Assembly: GCA_010092695.1 (NCBI GenBank) | Contig: JAADJJ010000001.1 | Location: 744,001-808,000, forward strand | Direction of reading: 5' to 3' | Origin: Enterobacteriaceae bacterium 4M9 | GTDB taxonomy: Bacteria; Pseudomonadota; Gammaproteobacteria; Enterobacterales; Enterobacteriaceae | Length of the DNA: 64,000 nt | In this document: in pieces, positions 34,219-43,134 of the stretch | How positions within the stretch are numbered: the first letter of the stretch is position 1 | Layout: each line of letters opens with the position of its first letter | The notes under the pieces: generated by a model | What the model saw: the letters and a program-made list of their open reading frames with translations, nothing else | The model's database searches: none | Told to the model about the DNA's origin: nothing | Program-made: the position numbers and the translations under genes

Positions 34219-34306
34219 TTTTTTCATTGCCTGTTTGTGATTTTTTATGCATATTTCATGGTTATATTTTCATCATGCATTCGCGTAAAAAATGGATGGG
34301 CTATCA

Positions 34307-35527
34307 ATGGCAACTGAACACTCCGCAGTCACCCGCGCTACTTTTGACGACGTTATTGTGCCGATTTATGCACCCGCGCAGTTTATTCCGGTAAAAGGCA
34401 AGGGCAGCCGCGTCTGGGATCAGCAGGGTAAAGAGTACGTTGATTTTGCCGGCGGCATCGCGGTGACGGCGCTCGGCCACTGCCACCCGGCCCTGGTTGA
34501 CGCTCTGAAAGCGCAGGGTGAAACCCTGTGGCACGTCAGTAATGTGTTCACCAATGAGCCTGTGCTGCGCCTGGGTCGCAAACTTACCGCGGCGACTTTT
34601 GCCGAGCGCGTGGTGTTTATGAACTCCGGCACCGAAGCCAACGAAACCGCCTTCAAGCTGGCGCGCCACTATGCCGTGACGCGCCATAGCCCGTATAAAA
34701 CCAAAATCATCGCCTTCCATAACGCCTTCCACGGCCGCTCGCTGTTTACGGTCTCCGTGGGCGGGCAGCCAAAATACTCCGATGGCTTTGGGCCAAAGCC
34801 TGCCGATATCGTCCACGTGCCGTTTAACGATTTGCACGCCGTGAAAGCGGTGATGGACGATCACACCTGCGCGGTGGTGGTTGAGCCCATCCAGGGCGAA
34901 GGTGGCGTGACGGCGGCCAGCTCGGAATTTTTGCAGGGGCTGCGTGCGCTGTGCGACCAGCACCAGGCGCTGCTGGTGTTTGATGAAGTGCAGTGTGGGA
35001 TGGGGCGTACCGGGGATTTGTTTGCGTATATGCACTATGGCGTAACGCCGGATATCCTCACCAGCGCGAAGGCGCTGGGCGGCGGTTTCCCGGTGAGCGC
35101 GATGCTGACCACCAACGAGGTGGCGAGCGCTTTCCACGCAGGCTCCCACGGCTCCACCTACGGCGGTAACCCGCTGGCCTGTGCGGTAGCGGAAGCCGCG
35201 TTCGATATCATCAACACGCCTGATGTGCTTAAAGGCATTGCCAGCAAGCGTGAGCAGTTTGTGGCCCATCTTCAGCGTATTGACGAGCAGTATGACGTGT
35301 TCAGCGATATCCGCGGTATGGGGCTGCTGATTGGCGCTGAGCTGAAAGCGCAACACAAAGGCCGCGCGCGTGACCTGCTGGATGCTGCCGCTCAGGCGGG
35401 GGTGATGGTACTTAATGCCGGACCGGACGTGCTGCGTTTTGCACCCTCGCTGGTGGTGGACAGCGCCGATATCGACGACGGCATGACGCGCTTTGCAAAA
35501 GCCGTAGCGCAGGTGGTGCAGGGCTAA
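34307..35527 (+). CDS. argD: Acetylornithine/succinyldiaminopimelate aminotransferase
   Basis: PLP enzyme serving both arginine and lysine/diaminopimelate biosynthesis. 406 residues, the E. coli length. Visible: FMNSGTEANETAFKLAR, VVEPIQGEGG, LLVFDEVQCGMGRTG, and the PLP-lysine in TSAKALGGGFPVSAM. The region 34240-34290 has TGCAT-rich palindromic pieces that might be ArgR boxes, but the match is weak. 3' end overlaps convergent yhfK by four bases. Confidence 0.98.
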   Translation: MATEHSAVTRATFDDVIVPIYAPAQFIPVKGKGSRVWDQQGKEYVDFAGGIAVTALGHCHPALVDALKAQGETLWHVSNVFTNEPVLRLGRKLTAATFAERVVFMNSGTEANETAFKLARHYAVTRHSPYKTKIIAFHNAFHGRSLFTVSVGGQPKYSDGFGPKPADIVHVPFNDLHAVKAVMDDHTCAVVVEPIQGEGGVTAASSEFLQGLRALCDQHQALLVFDEVQCGMGRTGDLFAYMHYGVTPDILTSAKALGGGFPVSAMLTTNEVASAFHAGSHGSTYGGNPLACAVAEAAFDIINTPDVLKGIASKREQFVAHLQRIDEQYDVFSDIRGMGLLIGAELKAQHKGRARDLLDAAAQAGVMVLNAGPDVLRFAPSLVVDSADIDDGMTRFAKAVAQVVQG

Positions 35528-37614
35528 TCGTCGGCGCGCCGCAGATGGCGACTGAGCCAGATGCCGTGATGCGGCCGCTGGCGCCAGGCCACGGAAGAAA
35601 TGGTGTGCATGGCGCTAAGGTGCCCGAGAATGCGTTTTAAATGCTGCTCGATGCGACTGAGCGGGCCATTGACCAGTGCTTCGGGCGCTTCAAGAATACT
35701 GATATCGCCGGATTCGCCCGGCGTATCGTACTCCAGGCGCTGCTGGCAGCGCTGAATCGCGATTTCGCAGGCCTGTAACCAACGCTGTGCAAGGCTCGGC
35801 GTCAGCATATTATGCTCCCGCGCAAAGGTGGTCATGGCATTGATGTGCTCCACAATGTACTGGCTGTGTGTCACCCACAGTTTCATATCTGACAGGTAGC
35901 GGCTGTTAAAGCCCGGCTCCTGCATCGCCTGATTGAGTGAGTTATACAGCGCATTGTGTGCCTGGTTGACCTGCATACGTTCGTACGCCAGCGGGCCGGG
36001 TTGTGGGTCGGGGGCGAGTATCAGGCGAATGGCGTTCTGGTCTTTTTCCAGCGCGTCGTGGGCGTTCTGGCGCAGCAGCCCGCTTTGCCACTGTGGCCAC
36101 AGCCACACCATGCCGCCAAAGGCAATCAGGCAGCCGAGCAGAGTGTCGATAAGGCGCGTCATAATCAGCGCTTCACCGTTGAGCGACAGCAGTTGTAGCG
36201 TGTAAACCGCCGTCACCGTAAAGCCAATGGTTGCCCAGCCGTAGCTTTTGCGAATAATCAGGTAGCTCACCAGCGTGATAATGAGCATCCCCAGCAGCGT
36301 ATAACCTTCCGCAACGTGAAAATGCAGCGCACCGGCGGCAACCAGCAGGCCAGCCAGCGTGCCGCCTGCCCGGTGCAGAATGCGCACTCGCGTCGCGCCG
36401 TAGCCGTTTTGCGTGACGAACATAATGGTCATCAATATCCACCACGGTTTGGGCAGGTGCAGCGCGCCGCCCAGCACGCTGGCTGCGGCCAGCATCACGC
36501 CCAGGCGTGCCGCGTTACGCAGTGCCGCCGATTTCAGCGACAGATAGCTTTTCAGCGCCAGCAGCAGCGGCTGGCGGCGCTGGCGGTCGGCCATCAGGTC
36601 GCGTACGTAAAGCGGGCGTTGGGTACGCAACACGCGGGCGATGCGGCTGAAGTGATCGTAACAGAACTGGCCGACCAGATTATCCGGGTGCTGGTGGGTA
36701 ATCTTTTCCAGCGACGAGATCGGTTTCTCCATGCTGAAACGGCTGGGATAGCGGTGATAGAGGATGTCGTCAGACAGCGTGCGCAGGCGTGCGGCGACGG
36801 TCAGGGCGTTCCAGCGGATAACCGCCTCGGCGTGGCTTTGTTCAACCAGCTTTTGTACTTCTTCCGGCTGATGCAGGCTGACGGAAATATGCTCCTGCAA
36901 ATCCAGCCCCATCTGAAACACGCGCAGCAGGCGCTTGTAGTCGCTCTGATGGCTGCTGGTGGACAGCATATGCAACTGCTGATAGCACTGGCCGATGAGG
37001 TCTACTACCTTTTGCTGGCGAGTCAGCAACGGCGGTAGCGCGGTTTCCGGGTCGATGTGCTGGGTCAGCAGGCTGTATTTGGCCTCGCAGTAGTCTGCCA
37101 GTTCGCGATAAAGCAGACTCAGCGTTTCACGCAGCGGCTGCTCGCGCCACAGCCACAGCCAGAACCAGTTAAACAGCCCGTACCAGATGGTGCCGAGCGT
37201 GTAGAGCACGATGGGCATCCAGATGGGCATGTTGCCCGCAAGGCTTAAGGTAAAAATGGCGGCAATAAGCGAGGCAGGCAGCAGGCGGGCGTGTAGCGCG
37301 CTGATTTCAGCCGTGATGCCGAGCAGCAGCGCCATCGAAAGTAAAATGACCGGCAGCGGCACGGCTTCGCGCAGCAAAAGCTGCACCGAAAGGCTGCTGA
37401 AGGCAAACAGGCTACCGCCGACAATCAGGCGTTTAAAGAAACGTTTATGGGGCGTGTCGAGACCGGCGATGTTGCAGCAAGCGGGAACGAGGGAGAACAG
37501 CAGGCCGAGTTTAAGGTTACCGAGAACAAGGCCAACGGCGACCGGCAGGCAAAGCACCAGCGTCTGGCGCAGCGCATAGTTTACTTCCGGGTGGTAAATC
37601 AGTCGGCGCCACAT
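35524..37614 (-). CDS. yhfK: YhfK, FUSC/YccS-family inner-membrane protein
   Basis: 696 residues. Two hydrophobic blocks (about 15-145 and 385-510), each with several membrane segments, are followed by cytoplasmic domains, the layout of the YccS/AaeB-like fusaric-acid-resistance superfamily. The substrate is unknown. It lies 56 bp downstream of crp in the same direction, separated by a terminator. Confidence 0.93.
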   Translation of the reverse strand: MWRRLIYHPEVNYALRQTLVLCLPVAVGLVLGNLKLGLLFSLVPACCNIAGLDTPHKRFFKRLIVGGSLFAFSSLSVQLLLREAVPLPVILLSMALLLGITAEISALHARLLPASLIAAIFTLSLAGNMPIWMPIVLYTLGTIWYGLFNWFWLWLWREQPLRETLSLLYRELADYCEAKYSLLTQHIDPETALPPLLTRQQKVVDLIGQCYQQLHMLSTSSHQSDYKRLLRVFQMGLDLQEHISVSLHQPEEVQKLVEQSHAEAVIRWNALTVAARLRTLSDDILYHRYPSRFSMEKPISSLEKITHQHPDNLVGQFCYDHFSRIARVLRTQRPLYVRDLMADRQRRQPLLLALKSYLSLKSAALRNAARLGVMLAAASVLGGALHLPKPWWILMTIMFVTQNGYGATRVRILHRAGGTLAGLLVAAGALHFHVAEGYTLLGMLIITLVSYLIIRKSYGWATIGFTVTAVYTLQLLSLNGEALIMTRLIDTLLGCLIAFGGMVWLWPQWQSGLLRQNAHDALEKDQNAIRLILAPDPQPGPLAYERMQVNQAHNALYNSLNQAMQEPGFNSRYLSDMKLWVTHSQYIVEHINAMTTFAREHNMLTPSLAQRWLQACEIAIQRCQQRLEYDTPGESGDISILEAPEALVNGPLSRIEQHLKRILGHLSAMHTISSVAWRQRPHHGIWLSRHLRRADD

Positions 37615-37631
37615 AGCGATACGGCAGAAAC

Positions 37632-37661
37632 AAAAACGGCGTGTTGCAGGAACACGCCGTT
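37632..37661 (-). terminator. crp terminator
   Basis: AACGGCGTGTT (37635-37645) pairs with AACACGCCGTT (37651-37661), five-base loop, then TTTTTG on the minus strand. It sits 9 bp beyond the crp stop. Confidence 0.93.
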
Positions 37662-37670
37662 AAGAGCGGA

Positions 37671-38303
37671 TTAACGCGTGCCGTAGACGACGATGGTTTT
37701 ACCGTGCGCGGAGATCAGGTTCTGATCTTCCAGCATCTTCAGGATGCGGCCTACCGTTTCACGCGAGCAGCCCACAATCTGGCCGATCTCCTGGCGCGTG
37801 ATTTTAATCTGCATGCCGTCCGGGTGAGTCATGGCGTCCGGCTGTTTCGCCAGGTTTAGTAACGTCTGGGCGATACGGCCCGTGACATCAAGGAAGGCGA
37901 GGTTACCGACTTTCTCTGATGTGACCTGGAGACGGCGAGCCATCTGCGAAGACAGGCGCATCAGAATGTCCGGGTTAACCTGAATCAGCTGGCGGAATTT
38001 CTTGTAAGAAATTTCAGCCACTTCACAGGCCGCTTTTGCTCGCACCCAGGCGCTGCGCTCCTGGCCTTCTTCAAACAGGCCAAGTTCGCCAATAAAATCC
38101 CCCTGGTTGAGGTAGGAGAGGATCATTTCTTTACCCTCTTCATCCTTAATCAGGACGGCAACGGATCCTTTCACGATGTAATACAGCGTTTCAGCTTTCT
38201 CACCTTGATGAATCAGTGTGCTCTTCGATGGATACTTGTGAATATGGCAATGAGACAAAAACCATTCGAGAGTTGGATCTGTTTGCGGTTTGCCAAGCAC
38301 CAT
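37671..38303 (-). CDS. crp: cAMP receptor protein (catabolite activator)
   Basis: Global regulator, 210 residues, nearly identical to E. coli CRP. The cAMP-binding roll has GELGLFEEGQERSAWVRAK with its Arg-Ser ligands, followed by the dimerisation helix (IRLS/ILMRLSSQMARRL) and the winged helix-turn-helix RQEIGQIVGCSRETVGRILK. Divergent from yhfA across 278 bp, where the E. coli gene is autoregulated; I could not place a clean CRP site there. Confidence 0.99.
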   Translation of the reverse strand: MVLGKPQTDPTLEWFLSHCHIHKYPSKSTLIHQGEKAETLYYIVKGSVAVLIKDEEGKEMILSYLNQGDFIGELGLFEEGQERSAWVRAKAACEVAEISYKKFRQLIQVNPDILMRLSSQMARRLQVTSEKVGNLAFLDVTGRIAQTLLNLAKQPDAMTHPDGMQIKITRQEIGQIVGCSRETVGRILKMLEDQNLISAHGKTIVVYGTR

Positions 38304-38581
38304 GCGCGGTTATCCTCAGTTATATACGACAGCCATTTGACCCAGGCGTTGTAATCATGTTTGTTCCGGCCTGTAAATGGCGTCAGAAAGGCCTGTAATC
38401 AGTAAAGTTTTGCCTAATTGTGAACTTCACTACTACGAATAAATAACGGACTTGTTTTAGCATAGCTTTTTCCAGGTGTCTTCTATTGTCTCGTTTCAGC
38501 TTGACCCATGTCGCCTTCTGTTGCCAGTTTTCATCAGGGCGCATACTCTGTGGGGATTGAGAAGCTACTGGAGTGTTTAAA

Positions 38582-38986
38582 ATGCAGGCACGAGTGAAGT
38601 GGGTTGAAGGACTGACTTTTTTGGGCGAATCAGCCTCCGGACATCAGGTGCTGATGGACGGCAACTCTGGCGATAAAGCGCCAAGCCCGATGGAGATGGT
38701 GCTGATGGCGGCGGGCAGCTGTAGCGCTATTGATGTGGTGTCTATTTTGCAAAAGGGGCGCTACAACGTGACGGACTGCGAAGTTCAGCTGACTTCTGAG
38801 CGCCGCGAAGAACCACCCAGGATGTTTACCCGTATTAATCTGCACTTTATTGTTACCGGCCCGGACCTCAAAGACAGCGCCGTGGCGCGTGCGGTGGACT
38901 TATCGGCGGAGAAATACTGCTCGGTGGCGCTGATGCTCGGTAAAGCGGCGGATATTACGCATTCGTATGAGGTAATTGAGGGGTAA
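38582..38986 (+). CDS. yhfA: OsmC-family protein YhfA
   Basis: 134 residues, the E. coli length. OsmC/Ohr fold with the two redox-type cysteines in AAGSCSAIDVV and AEKYCSVALML. Physiological peroxide substrate is not known for YhfA. The start at 38582 is taken rather than 38573, from the family start MQARVKWVEGLTFLGES. Followed by the second structured repeat element. Confidence 0.94.
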   Translation: MQARVKWVEGLTFLGESASGHQVLMDGNSGDKAPSPMEMVLMAAGSCSAIDVVSILQKGRYNVTDCEVQLTSERREEPPRMFTRINLHFIVTGPDLKDSAVARAVDLSAEKYCSVALMLGKAADITHSYEVIEG

Positions 38987-39268
38987 GTATTGTGCGGCTA
39001 ATGCCGGACAATTCAGGGGCTGTGGGGGTTAGGTTGGGTGGAATGCTCCGTTCACTTTAAGTCCGTCAGCAAATGGGGCTTCATTGCCGGTGAACGGGTT
39101 AAGGGGCGCTCCCGCGCGCCCCCTTAACAATCCCCGCGGCCCCGCAACGAAATCGCCGCTTCGCGGTGCACTCACCTCCCGGCGCTGCGCCTTCGGCCGG
39201 CTCCACGCAGCATCCATGCTGCGCATCGCCTCAGACCGCCATCCCTGGCGGTCTGACCTTGTCTTCAC

Positions 39269-39710
39269 GCCTCCGGTTCGCCGATTTCAGCGGGGGGCAG
39301 CAACCCCCACACTGTTAGCCTGTGCGTCTCAATAGACAGGGGGCGCTGTTGGTCTGCTAAAAATAGAGCATGGGTTGTCTGGCCTCCGGTTCGCAGCTTT
39401 AAGCCAGGGCTGGCAGCCTCACACTGTGGGTCTGTGCGTCTCAATGGCTAGGGGGCGCTGTTAGTCTGCAAACATTGAGCATGGGTTGTCTGGCTTCCGG
39501 CTCGCCAGCTTTAAACTGGGCTGGCAGCCTCACACTATGGGTCTGTGGGTCTCAATGGCCAGGGGGCGCTGTTGGTCTGCAAACATAGAGCATGGTTGTC
39601 CGGCCTCCGGCTTGCCGATTTCAGCGGGGGTCAGCAACCCCACACTGTGAGCCAGTGCGCCTCAATCGCTTAAGGCGGCGCTGTTAGTGAGCAAAAAAGA
39701 AAAAGCCCGA
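39269..39710. repeat. Four tandem units of 110-113 bp inside copy 2
   Basis: Units begin with GCCTCCGG or GCTTCCGG at 39269, 39382, 39493 and 39603, each running through a CAGCCTCACACT or CAACCCCACACT stretch, GTCTCAAT and GGCGCTGTT. The outer two share GCCGATTTCAGCGGGGG; the inner two share GCTTTAA and GGGCTGGCAG. Copy 1 of the element has only one such unit. Confidence 0.9.
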
Positions 39711-39720
39711 TAGTTCGGGC
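39693..39720 (-). terminator. prkB terminator at head of copy 2
   Basis: GCCCGA (39705-39710) pairs with TCGGGC (39715-39720), loop TAGT; the minus strand continues with a U-rich tract. About 54 bp past the prkB stop. Confidence 0.85.
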
Positions 39721-39773
39721 CACTGAAAAGCGTTTATCTGAAAGCGACTTTTTCTCACCCGTTGCTGGCAACA

Positions 39774-40643
39774 TTACTCAATTTTCCTGCCTTCCATCAG
39801 CCTTTTGACCAACGGCAGCATAATCAGCTCCATCGCCAGTCCCATCTTGCCGCCAGGCACCACCAGCGTGTTGATGTGTGAGATAAACGAGCCTTGTAGC
39901 ATAGCCAGCAACCACGGGAAGTCGATATTTTCCAGGTTGCGGAAATGGATAACGACAAAGCTTTCATCCAGTGAAGGAATAGTTTTGGCGGCAAACGGGT
40001 TGGAGGTATCCACCGTCGGCACGCGCTGGAAGTTGATATGGGTGCGCGAGAACTGCGGTGTGATGTAGTTGATGTAATCTTCCATCGAGCGTACCACTGA
40101 GTCCATGACTGCTTCGCGCGAGTGCCCGCGCTCGCTCATGTCGCGCACCAGCTTCTGAATCCACTCCAGGTTGACGATAGGCACCACGCCTACCAGCAGG
40201 TCCACATGCTGGGCTACGTTGTGCTGTGGCGTAACGACGCCACCGTGCAGCCCTTCATAGAACAGGACGTCGGTTGGCTCTGGCAAGGGCTGCCATGGCG
40301 TGAAGGTGCCTGGCACCTGGTTCCAGGGAACGGCTTCGTCGTAGGTGTGCAGGTATTTGCGCGACTGGCCGCTGCCGCTTTTACCGTACTCCATGAAGGT
40401 ATCCTGCAACAGGCCGAAGTCGTTGGCGTCGGGGCCAAAGTAACTGATGTGCCGCCCAAGATCGCGCGCTTTACGGATTTCCATGTCCATTTCCGGGCGC
40501 GTGTAGCGGTGAAAACTGTCGCCTTCGACTTCTGCGGCGTGCAGGCCGAGCTGGGCAAAAATTTTGCGAAAGGCGAGGCTGGTGGTGGTGGTTCCTGCGC
40601 CGCTGGAACCGGTAACGGCGATGACCGGGTGTCTGGCTGACAT
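39774..40643 (-). CDS. prkB: Phosphoribulokinase-like protein PrkB
   Basis: 289 residues, the size of E. coli PrkB. P-loop GSSGAGTTTT near residue 12, then EGDSFHRY, the DANDFGLL loop and a DVLFYEGLHGG Walker B-like strand. It belongs to the phosphoribulokinase/uridine kinase family, but the organism has no sign of a Calvin cycle, so the true substrate is unknown. Confidence 0.95.
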   Translation of the reverse strand: MSARHPVIAVTGSSGAGTTTTSLAFRKIFAQLGLHAAEVEGDSFHRYTRPEMDMEIRKARDLGRHISYFGPDANDFGLLQDTFMEYGKSGSGQSRKYLHTYDEAVPWNQVPGTFTPWQPLPEPTDVLFYEGLHGGVVTPQHNVAQHVDLLVGVVPIVNLEWIQKLVRDMSERGHSREAVMDSVVRSMEDYINYITPQFSRTHINFQRVPTVDTSNPFAAKTIPSLDESFVVIHFRNLENIDFPWLLAMLQGSFISHINTLVVPGGKMGLAMELIMLPLVKRLMEGRKIE

Positions 40644-40724
40644 AGCTTCACAACTCCATGAGTAACAAAGGACAGAGGCTTGTGACTTTTGTTGTTATCG
40701 CGCAAGTATAGCCGACAGCCGCCC

Positions 40725-40943
40725 TCACTCGTGGAACTGTGAACGGGGCATAATGTTGACCGTTTCATGCAGTTCTGACCATACCACGACCGCCTCACCG
40801 CGCTGAAGCTGTCTTTTAACGTCATCCACCTTTTGCTCAAGTGAGCGCTCGCTTTCGCCATAGTCTGTGCCTTCGCGCAGCACGAAAGTTTCAATCAGGT
40901 TGTCCAGCGTCTCTGGAGGAATGTCCTGCCACGGAATAATCAT
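40725..40943 (-). CDS. yheU: YheU, UPF0270 protein
   Basis: 72 residues, the usual size. Begins MIIPWQDIPPETL and ends NIMPRSQFHE, as in E. coli. No catalytic motif is recognised and the function is unknown. Its start overlaps the yheT stop by four bases. The frame is open 18 codons further upstream, but that stretch lies inside yheT and lacks homology. Confidence 0.94.
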   Translation of the reverse strand: MIIPWQDIPPETLDNLIETFVLREGTDYGESERSLEQKVDDVKRQLQRGEAVVVWSELHETVNIMPRSQFHE

Positions 40944-41962
40944 GCGTTTGGCTCCAGGAACTGGCTCAGCCAGTCGGGAATGCGCTGTTCCAGCCACATC
41001 TGCGGGCGGCGCAGCGTACCGCCGACAAACCCGACGTGGCCACCGTGCTCGGTAAGCTGGTACTCAATGTTGGCAGGCAACTGAGCCAGGTCAGGAATGA
41101 CGTGACTATCCATAAACGGATCGTCTTTGGCGTGAATGATCAGCGTTGGCGTTGTGATATCGGGCAGCATCGGCAGCGCGCTGCACTGGCGGTAATAATC
41201 AATGGCATCGCGAAAACCATGGATTTTGGCGGTGATCAGGTTATCGAAATCGCGAATGCGGCGAATGCGCTTAAGCTGCTCCGGTAATACCGGCAGCGAA
41301 CCCGGCCAGGCTTTGAGCTTGCGGCTGGCATTGCCTTTAAGCAAGTTCAGCAGGTAGTGCTGGTAAAAGCGCGAAAAGCCCTTTTCCATGTGATAACAGC
41401 AGTGCTCCAGCATGAGTGGTGCAGAGACCACCACGCCAGCGTTAAGGCCGCACGCCTGGCCCTGGCGCGCCATCAGGCAGGCCAGCATATTGCCACCGAG
41501 CGAAAAACCGACGGCGGCAGTGGGTGCCTGGCCGTAAGTTTTGCCAAGCCAGTCCAGAAAGAAGCTGGCATCTTCGGTTTCACCGGAGTGATAGATGCGC
41601 CCCATGCGGTTTGGCTCACCGCTACAGCCGCGAAAGTGCATCACCACACCGAGCCAGCCGCGCTGTTGAGCGGCATGAATGAGTCCGTGCGCGTAAGGGC
41701 TGTGCAGGCTGCCTTCCAGACCGTGAAACACCACCAGGCGCGGCTTATGGCGCGCGTGCTCCGGCGGTTCGCTCCACGCCAGGTCCACAAAGTCTCCATC
41801 CGGCGTATCCAGCCGCTGCCAGTGCGGTGTGAACTGCACGCGGCGGCGAATCACGCGCGGCAGCATGGTTTGCAGATGCGGGTTACGAGCACCGGGCATC
41901 GGGCAAAACGACTGGGGTTGGCTCTGTGTTGGCTGGATGTCTGCGGATGTAATGTCTGTCAT
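40940..41962 (-). CDS. yheT: Alpha/beta-hydrolase YheT
   Basis: 340 residues. Conserved hydrolase features: VVFHGLEGSLHSPYAHGL, HFRGCSGEPNR, the nucleophile elbow GFSLGGN (S154), and the late acid and His in HAKDDPFM and TEHGGHVGFVGG. The family acts on esters; the E. coli substrate is not settled. In E. coli yheT is next to yheS. Here about 7 kb of extra DNA separates them. Confidence 0.95.
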   Translation of the reverse strand: MTDITSADIQPTQSQPQSFCPMPGARNPHLQTMLPRVIRRRVQFTPHWQRLDTPDGDFVDLAWSEPPEHARHKPRLVVFHGLEGSLHSPYAHGLIHAAQQRGWLGVVMHFRGCSGEPNRMGRIYHSGETEDASFFLDWLGKTYGQAPTAAVGFSLGGNMLACLMARQGQACGLNAGVVVSAPLMLEHCCYHMEKGFSRFYQHYLLNLLKGNASRKLKAWPGSLPVLPEQLKRIRRIRDFDNLITAKIHGFRDAIDYYRQCSALPMLPDITTPTLIIHAKDDPFMDSHVIPDLAQLPANIEYQLTEHGGHVGFVGGTLRRPQMWLEQRIPDWLSQFLEPNA

Positions 41963-42084
41963 TGCGTGCGAATGTTCGGCTAATTTGTTGCTTACTATAC
42001 CGCCTTGCGGACGTTGTGTTTAGGTTTTGGGGCGGTAAGTGATTGCGCTGGCGCTAAATGCGCGCCGCGCGGGTGGTGGCTGTT

Positions 42085-43089
42085 TTACAGAAAGCCGTCG
42101 GTTTTGAGCATCTTCTCAGCGGTGCTCATGTCGGTGTTCAGTTCGCTTTCATCGTTTTCCAGCAGCTGTGCGTGCTTCTGGCGAAACGCCTGGTGCAGCG
42201 CATTTAACGTTTCCACCTTGCGGGCATGTAGTGTGCTTTCGCTGCCGTGTTTTTCAAGCTGCTTAGACAGCGTCTGGCCTTTTTCAATAATCTCGCGCAC
42301 CACCGGTAAATAGCGTTGCAGGAATTTTGTGCCGGGTTCTACGTCGCGCGGGTCGTTGACCATGCATTCCTGAATCAGGCGGGCGTATTTAATGATACCT
42401 TCAAGGGCGTTATTAATATCATGCGGCAGGTTTTGAAACGCTTGCAGCCTGGCGATATCGTCATCAAACGGTGCGGGCGCGGCCTTTGGTGGTGGCGGCG
42501 AATCGGCGGTTTGAACGGGGGCTTTTTTTGCCGGGGCGTTGGTAGATTTGGTTTGCGGGCGTGCACCGAGCTTTCTGAACATTTTCACCCGGCGGCGGGC
42601 CGTGATAATGGCGAAGATGCCGAGCGCGGTCAGGTAATAAGGATGGTCAGTCAGACTACCGTAGGCTTCGCGATAGCCCACAATGGCCAGCGCGCCGAGG
42701 ATGATGTACCAGACATGCATTTTGCCCAGCGCGGGCAGGGCGCGAATCAGGTAAATCACCAGCGCCATGCTGCCTGCCCAGAAAGGCGTTGCCAGCGCAT
42801 CGCCGGAGGTCAGTATCAGCCAGCCAGCACCGGCTGCAATGCCTGCGGTGAAGGCGCTTCTGTCAAACAAAAAGGTGCGCCAGAGCGTGAACACGCCCAC
42901 CAGACAAAAGATGAATATTGAACCTTCGAGGTTATTTTCTTTCGTGGGAATCGCTGTTAGCTTTTGGGCGTGCAGTAGCGCGCTATCCACAAAGCCGCTG
43001 GTTATCACCAGCAGCACCAGAAAAATGACAACGCGTTTCCACAGTTTATTGGTCAGCGTTGTGGCTAAGGTTGGAGGAGTCGCGTTCAC
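42085..43089 (-). CDS. XpaC-like membrane protein, paralogue A
   Basis: 334 residues. The N-terminal half has about five membrane segments (residues 18-160), followed by a Pro/Ala/Lys-rich linker (175-215) and a soluble helical C-terminal domain that begins IIKYARLIQ, continues DPRDVE and RYLP, and ends HAQLLENDE ... LKTDGFL. The C-terminal domain resembles the XpaC (so-called 5-bromo-4-chloroindolyl phosphate hydrolysis) family, and the partner telA-like gene is in the same operon, as with xpaC-yaaN of Bacillus. No enzyme motif is visible. Last gene of a three-gene run; a near-homologue precedes it by 45 bp. Confidence 0.7.
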   Translation of the reverse strand: MNATPPTLATTLTNKLWKRVVIFLVLLVITSGFVDSALLHAQKLTAIPTKENNLEGSIFIFCLVGVFTLWRTFLFDRSAFTAGIAAGAGWLILTSGDALATPFWAGSMALVIYLIRALPALGKMHVWYIILGALAIVGYREAYGSLTDHPYYLTALGIFAIITARRRVKMFRKLGARPQTKSTNAPAKKAPVQTADSPPPPKAAPAPFDDDIARLQAFQNLPHDINNALEGIIKYARLIQECMVNDPRDVEPGTKFLQRYLPVVREIIEKGQTLSKQLEKHGSESTLHARKVETLNALHQAFRQKHAQLLENDESELNTDMSTAEKMLKTDGFL

Positions 43090-43134
43090 CGGTATTCTCT
43101 TATGTTGTCTTGCGCCCTGATGATACTGGCTCGG

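Larger units (their letters stand above)
39020..39720 (-). repeat. Structured intergenic repeat element, copy 2 (inverted, expanded)
   Basis: Same element as 9203-9640 but on the opposite strand. Shared: the head hairpin (39693-39720), the GCCTCCGG unit (four copies here, one there), the block 39213-39275, the hairpin 39236-39251 with loop AGGGAT on the minus strand, the hairpin 39156-39166, and the tail stem with ATGAAG and CCCATTTG. The long stem (39098-39109 with 39116-39128) has a different sequence from its counterpart 9544-9572 but still pairs. An open frame of 79 codons on the minus strand is not supported as a protein. Confidence 0.85.
38987..39773. other. Intergenic region yhfA-prkB
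   Basis: 787 bp, occupied almost entirely by the second structured repeat element and its four tandem units. No supported gene. It holds the prkB terminator at its right end. Confidence 0.8.

Noticed and set aside
34240..34290. ArgR boxes upstream of argD
   Set aside because: TGCAT-type palindromic pieces are present, but neither matches the 18-bp consensus well enough to annotate.
34304..35356. 350-codon frame antisense to argD
   Set aside because: Shadow frame; His/Arg-rich low-information sequence, argD is intact.
38304..38581. CRP autoregulatory sites between crp and yhfA
   Set aside because: TGTGAACTTCAC at about 38420 has the wrong spacing (three instead of six bases between half-sites).
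39029..39268. 79-codon minus-strand frame as a gene
   Set aside because: Same argument as for the copy at 9331; no ribosome site fits.
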